From Hydrogenophaga sp. (GTDB taxonomy: Bacteria > Pseudomonadota > Gammaproteobacteria > Burkholderiales > Burkholderiaceae_C): a DNA stretch of 64,000 nt. Made by a program: the position numbers and the translations under genes. This document shows positions 62,456-64,000 of the stretch, one piece after another (within the stretch, counting starts at the first letter, position 1; every line of letters begins with the position of its first letter). The stretch covers positions 725,566 through 789,565 of the forward strand of contig NZ_JADMJO010000003.1 in assembly GCF_018780385.1 (NCBI RefSeq), given 5' to 3'. The notes beneath the pieces were generated by a model. That model saw only the letters and a list, made by a program, of their open reading frames with translations. It searched no databases and was not told the DNA's origin.

Positions 62456-63529
62456 ATGCAAAACGACCGCGCCAATCCTTCTCCCGACGCCCCGTCTGCC
62501 TTCATCGGCAACGGGGCGTCGCCACGTTGGGCCACGCTCATGGTGGCCACCTGCAACGTGCTCAACCTCGCGCAGCCCGGGCGCCATTTCTACGACGGGC
62601 AGGACCCCTACAGCCAGACCGAGTTCGAGCGCAAGGTGGACTGGCTGGGCAACCGCTTCAGGGCGCTCAACGCCGATGTGATCGCGGTGCAGGAAGTGTG
62701 GGACGAACTCGCCCTGCGCGCGGCCGTGGCGCGAAGCGGATTGCAATACAGCTCGGTGGTGGTGCCTGGCGCCGAGAACGGCCCGGGACAAATCGGCGCA
62801 CAGGGCACGCCGCGCGTGGGCATCGTCACCCGGTTGAAGCTGGAGTCGGTCGAGTCCCTCATCAACTTCCCCGCCGCCGCCATGGTGCAGGTGCCCGGCA
62901 TCGGCGCCCACACCCGCTTCGAGCGCCCGCCGCTGGTGGCCACGCTGCGCCTGAAGCACGGCCAACCTGTGTGCGTGATCACCGCACACCTCAAGAGCAA
63001 GCGGCCGAAGTACCTGGAAGACGCCAGTGGCAAGACCATCGAAGACACCGCCGACCCTGCCGTGCAGGCGCTGGGGTCCCTGCGTTCCTTGATCATGCGG
63101 GCCGGTGAAGCGCTGGCGCTGCGACTGAAGGTGGTGGAACTGCTGCACCGCACGCGCCTGCCATTGGTGTTCATGGGTGATCTCAACGACAGCCCGCACA
63201 GCGTGACCACCCAGCTCATTGCCGCCACCTCGCAGGTGGCCTACGACAAGGGCGCGCGCGACAACGCGCTGTTCAGCGCGTGGGATGTGCAGGGCGAGGC
63301 CGCGCTGCGCCGCGACGTGGCCTATTCACACATCCACCAGGGCTACCCAGAGGTGCTCGACCAGGTGCTGGTGAGCGAGGAGTTCGTGGCCACCAGCCGC
63401 AGTGCCATCGGCGATGTGCGGCGGGTGGAGGTGTTCAACGACCACCTGTTCGAAGGCCGTGACCGCAGCCGCAGCGACCATGGCTTTGTGCGCGCACTGC
63501 TCAGGCTGCGCCTGCCCGATCCGGTGTGA
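62456..63529 (+). CDS. endonuclease/exonuclease/phosphatase family protein
   Basis: The 357-residue protein has the EEP fold: LMVATCNVLNL, VIAVQEVWDE (catalytic Glu), VITAHLKSK (His), VFMGDLNDSPHS (DxN) and RSDHGFV at the end (Asp-His). There is no signal peptide. It starts 28 bp after rhlE on the same strand and may be co-transcribed. Substrate (DNA, lipid or other phosphodiester) is not determined. Confidence 0.9.
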   Translation: MQNDRANPSPDAPSAFIGNGASPRWATLMVATCNVLNLAQPGRHFYDGQDPYSQTEFERKVDWLGNRFRALNADVIAVQEVWDELALRAAVARSGLQYSSVVVPGAENGPGQIGAQGTPRVGIVTRLKLESVESLINFPAAAMVQVPGIGAHTRFERPPLVATLRLKHGQPVCVITAHLKSKRPKYLEDASGKTIEDTADPAVQALGSLRSLIMRAGEALALRLKVVELLHRTRLPLVFMGDLNDSPHSVTTQLIAATSQVAYDKGARDNALFSAWDVQGEAALRRDVAYSHIHQGYPEVLDQVLVSEEFVATSRSAIGDVRRVEVFNDHLFEGRDRSRSDHGFVRALLRLRLPDPV

Positions 63530-63532
63530 GCG

Positions 63533-63916
63533 TCAGACCTTGACGAAAGCGGTCACCAGCGGGTCGTCACCCACCTGCCGGCTCCAGTGGCCGTGCAACG
63601 CCGCATCGAACGTGGCACCCGCGGGCAGTGTGTCGGCCGAATAAAAGTGGTCGCCCGCGCCGAAGACGCGCGAACTGCCGTCCTGCAAGCCGATTTCCAT
63701 CTGCCCCTGGAGCACGAACAGCCACTGCGGTGCGTCGGTGCAATGGAACTGGCTGCGAAAACCCACCGGGCTCTGGCGCAACTGCAAGCCCTTCGCAGGC
63801 AACACCGGCGACAAGCGGGCCGCAGGCGTGCCCTCGGTGAGGTCGACCGGGTCCTCGCGGAATCGCGCGCGGCCATCGGTGTCGGTGAACAGCACGACCT
63901 TGTTGAACGGGATCAT
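63533..63916 (-). CDS. cupin-fold protein
   Basis: AGGAGC precedes ATG 63916. The 127-residue protein has a single cupin barrel: SQFHCTDAPQWLFVLQGQME, with a His and Gln of the metal site, and GSSRVFGAGDHFYSADTLP, with a Gly-Asp-His segment. The full HxH pattern is weak, so metal binding is uncertain. It is convergent with the EEP gene, 3 bp apart. Confidence 0.85.
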   Translation of the reverse strand: MIPFNKVVLFTDTDGRARFREDPVDLTEGTPAARLSPVLPAKGLQLRQSPVGFRSQFHCTDAPQWLFVLQGQMEIGLQDGSSRVFGAGDHFYSADTLPAGATFDAALHGHWSRQVGDDPLVTAFVKV

Positions 63917-63956
63917 GAGCGGCTCCTGAAAACGGTGCCCGGTTGTACCAGACGGC

Positions 63957-63992
63957 AAAACGCCCGACATCCTGTGGAGGACACCGGGCGTT
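63957..63992 (-). terminator. minus-strand intrinsic terminator at the window's right edge
   Basis: Read on the minus strand, AACGCCCG (63985-63992) pairs with CGGGCGTT (63959-63966) and is followed by TTTT (63957-63960 region). Inner pairs TCC/GGA extend the stem past an internal loop. It should end a minus-strand gene lying beyond 64000, upstream of the cupin gene. Confidence 0.6.
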
Positions 63993-64000
63993 GGCATCGC

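Overview
The window is a high-GC bacterial chromosome segment (mostly around 65% GC by eye). Its gene content and protein style point to the Betaproteobacteria, family Comamonadaceae, and a Hydrogenophaga-like genome would fit. Pointers are the RhlE-type helicase, DUF1631, TAXI and TRAP proteins, the E. coli-type GshA, the Aap-type amino acid ABC transporter, and short palindromic repeats of kinds common in this family. I see no rRNA, tRNA, CRISPR array, insertion sequence or integrase. The genus is inference; family level is reasonably safe.

Layout. 1-5844: the end of a LytS-like kinase with its LytTR regulator, a Pro/Tyr-rich exported protein, DUF924, a polytopic membrane protein and glnS. 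5845-7985: a compact, clearly lower-GC insert (42-47% in two lines I counted) carrying an ATPase/TOPRIM pair of the RloA/RloB (AbiL-like) type, overlapping by ATGA. It is followed by a NERD-UvrD helicase (7983-9803). 9936-19941: housekeeping and small-family genes, including an XRE antitoxin followed by the stump of an AbiEii-type toxin, ridA with a divergent LysR gene, a GIY-YIG protein, pcp-rluE, a DTW tRNA-modifying enzyme, a degenerate GGDEF membrane protein and an SRAP protein lacking Cys2. 20053-21395: a two-gene unit encoding a cytoplasmic trypsin-fold protease (H173/D203/S276) and a small protein resembling the trypsin/peptidase-co-occurring domains of predicted conflict systems. This and the RloAB pair are the best candidates for under-described systems.

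21432-36564: DUF938 methyltransferase, TerB-like, RcnB-like, DsbG-like lipoprotein, DUF427, YlqF GTPase, SRPBCC, dienelactone hydrolase, GshA, a LysR/MFS/aldo-keto reductase block, DusC, an RluA-like synthase, SDR, a histidine phosphatase and a thiolase. 36674-42353, minus strand: a PtsN-like EIIA, a KdpD-like kinase without the N-terminal KdpD domain, and a KdpE-like regulator, followed by TRAP dctQ-dctM (no dctP in the window) and a PH-like membrane protein. The genes within each block are mostly stop-start coupled, and no kdpFABC is visible.

42437-64000: 2OG-Fe(II) oxygenase, a hemerythrin-like protein missing one iron ligand, DUF2189, acyl-CoA synthetase, and the complete aapJQMP transporter with a strong hairpin after aapJ. 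These are followed by a glycerophosphodiesterase, DUF1223, a DUF411-CusF fusion, a TAXI protein, DUF1631, DUF1415-ettA, rhlE, an EEP-family hydrolase and a cupin. Several small remnants (12349, 24524, 36565, 53584) suggest local deletions. All function calls rest on reading motifs by eye; no database search was run.
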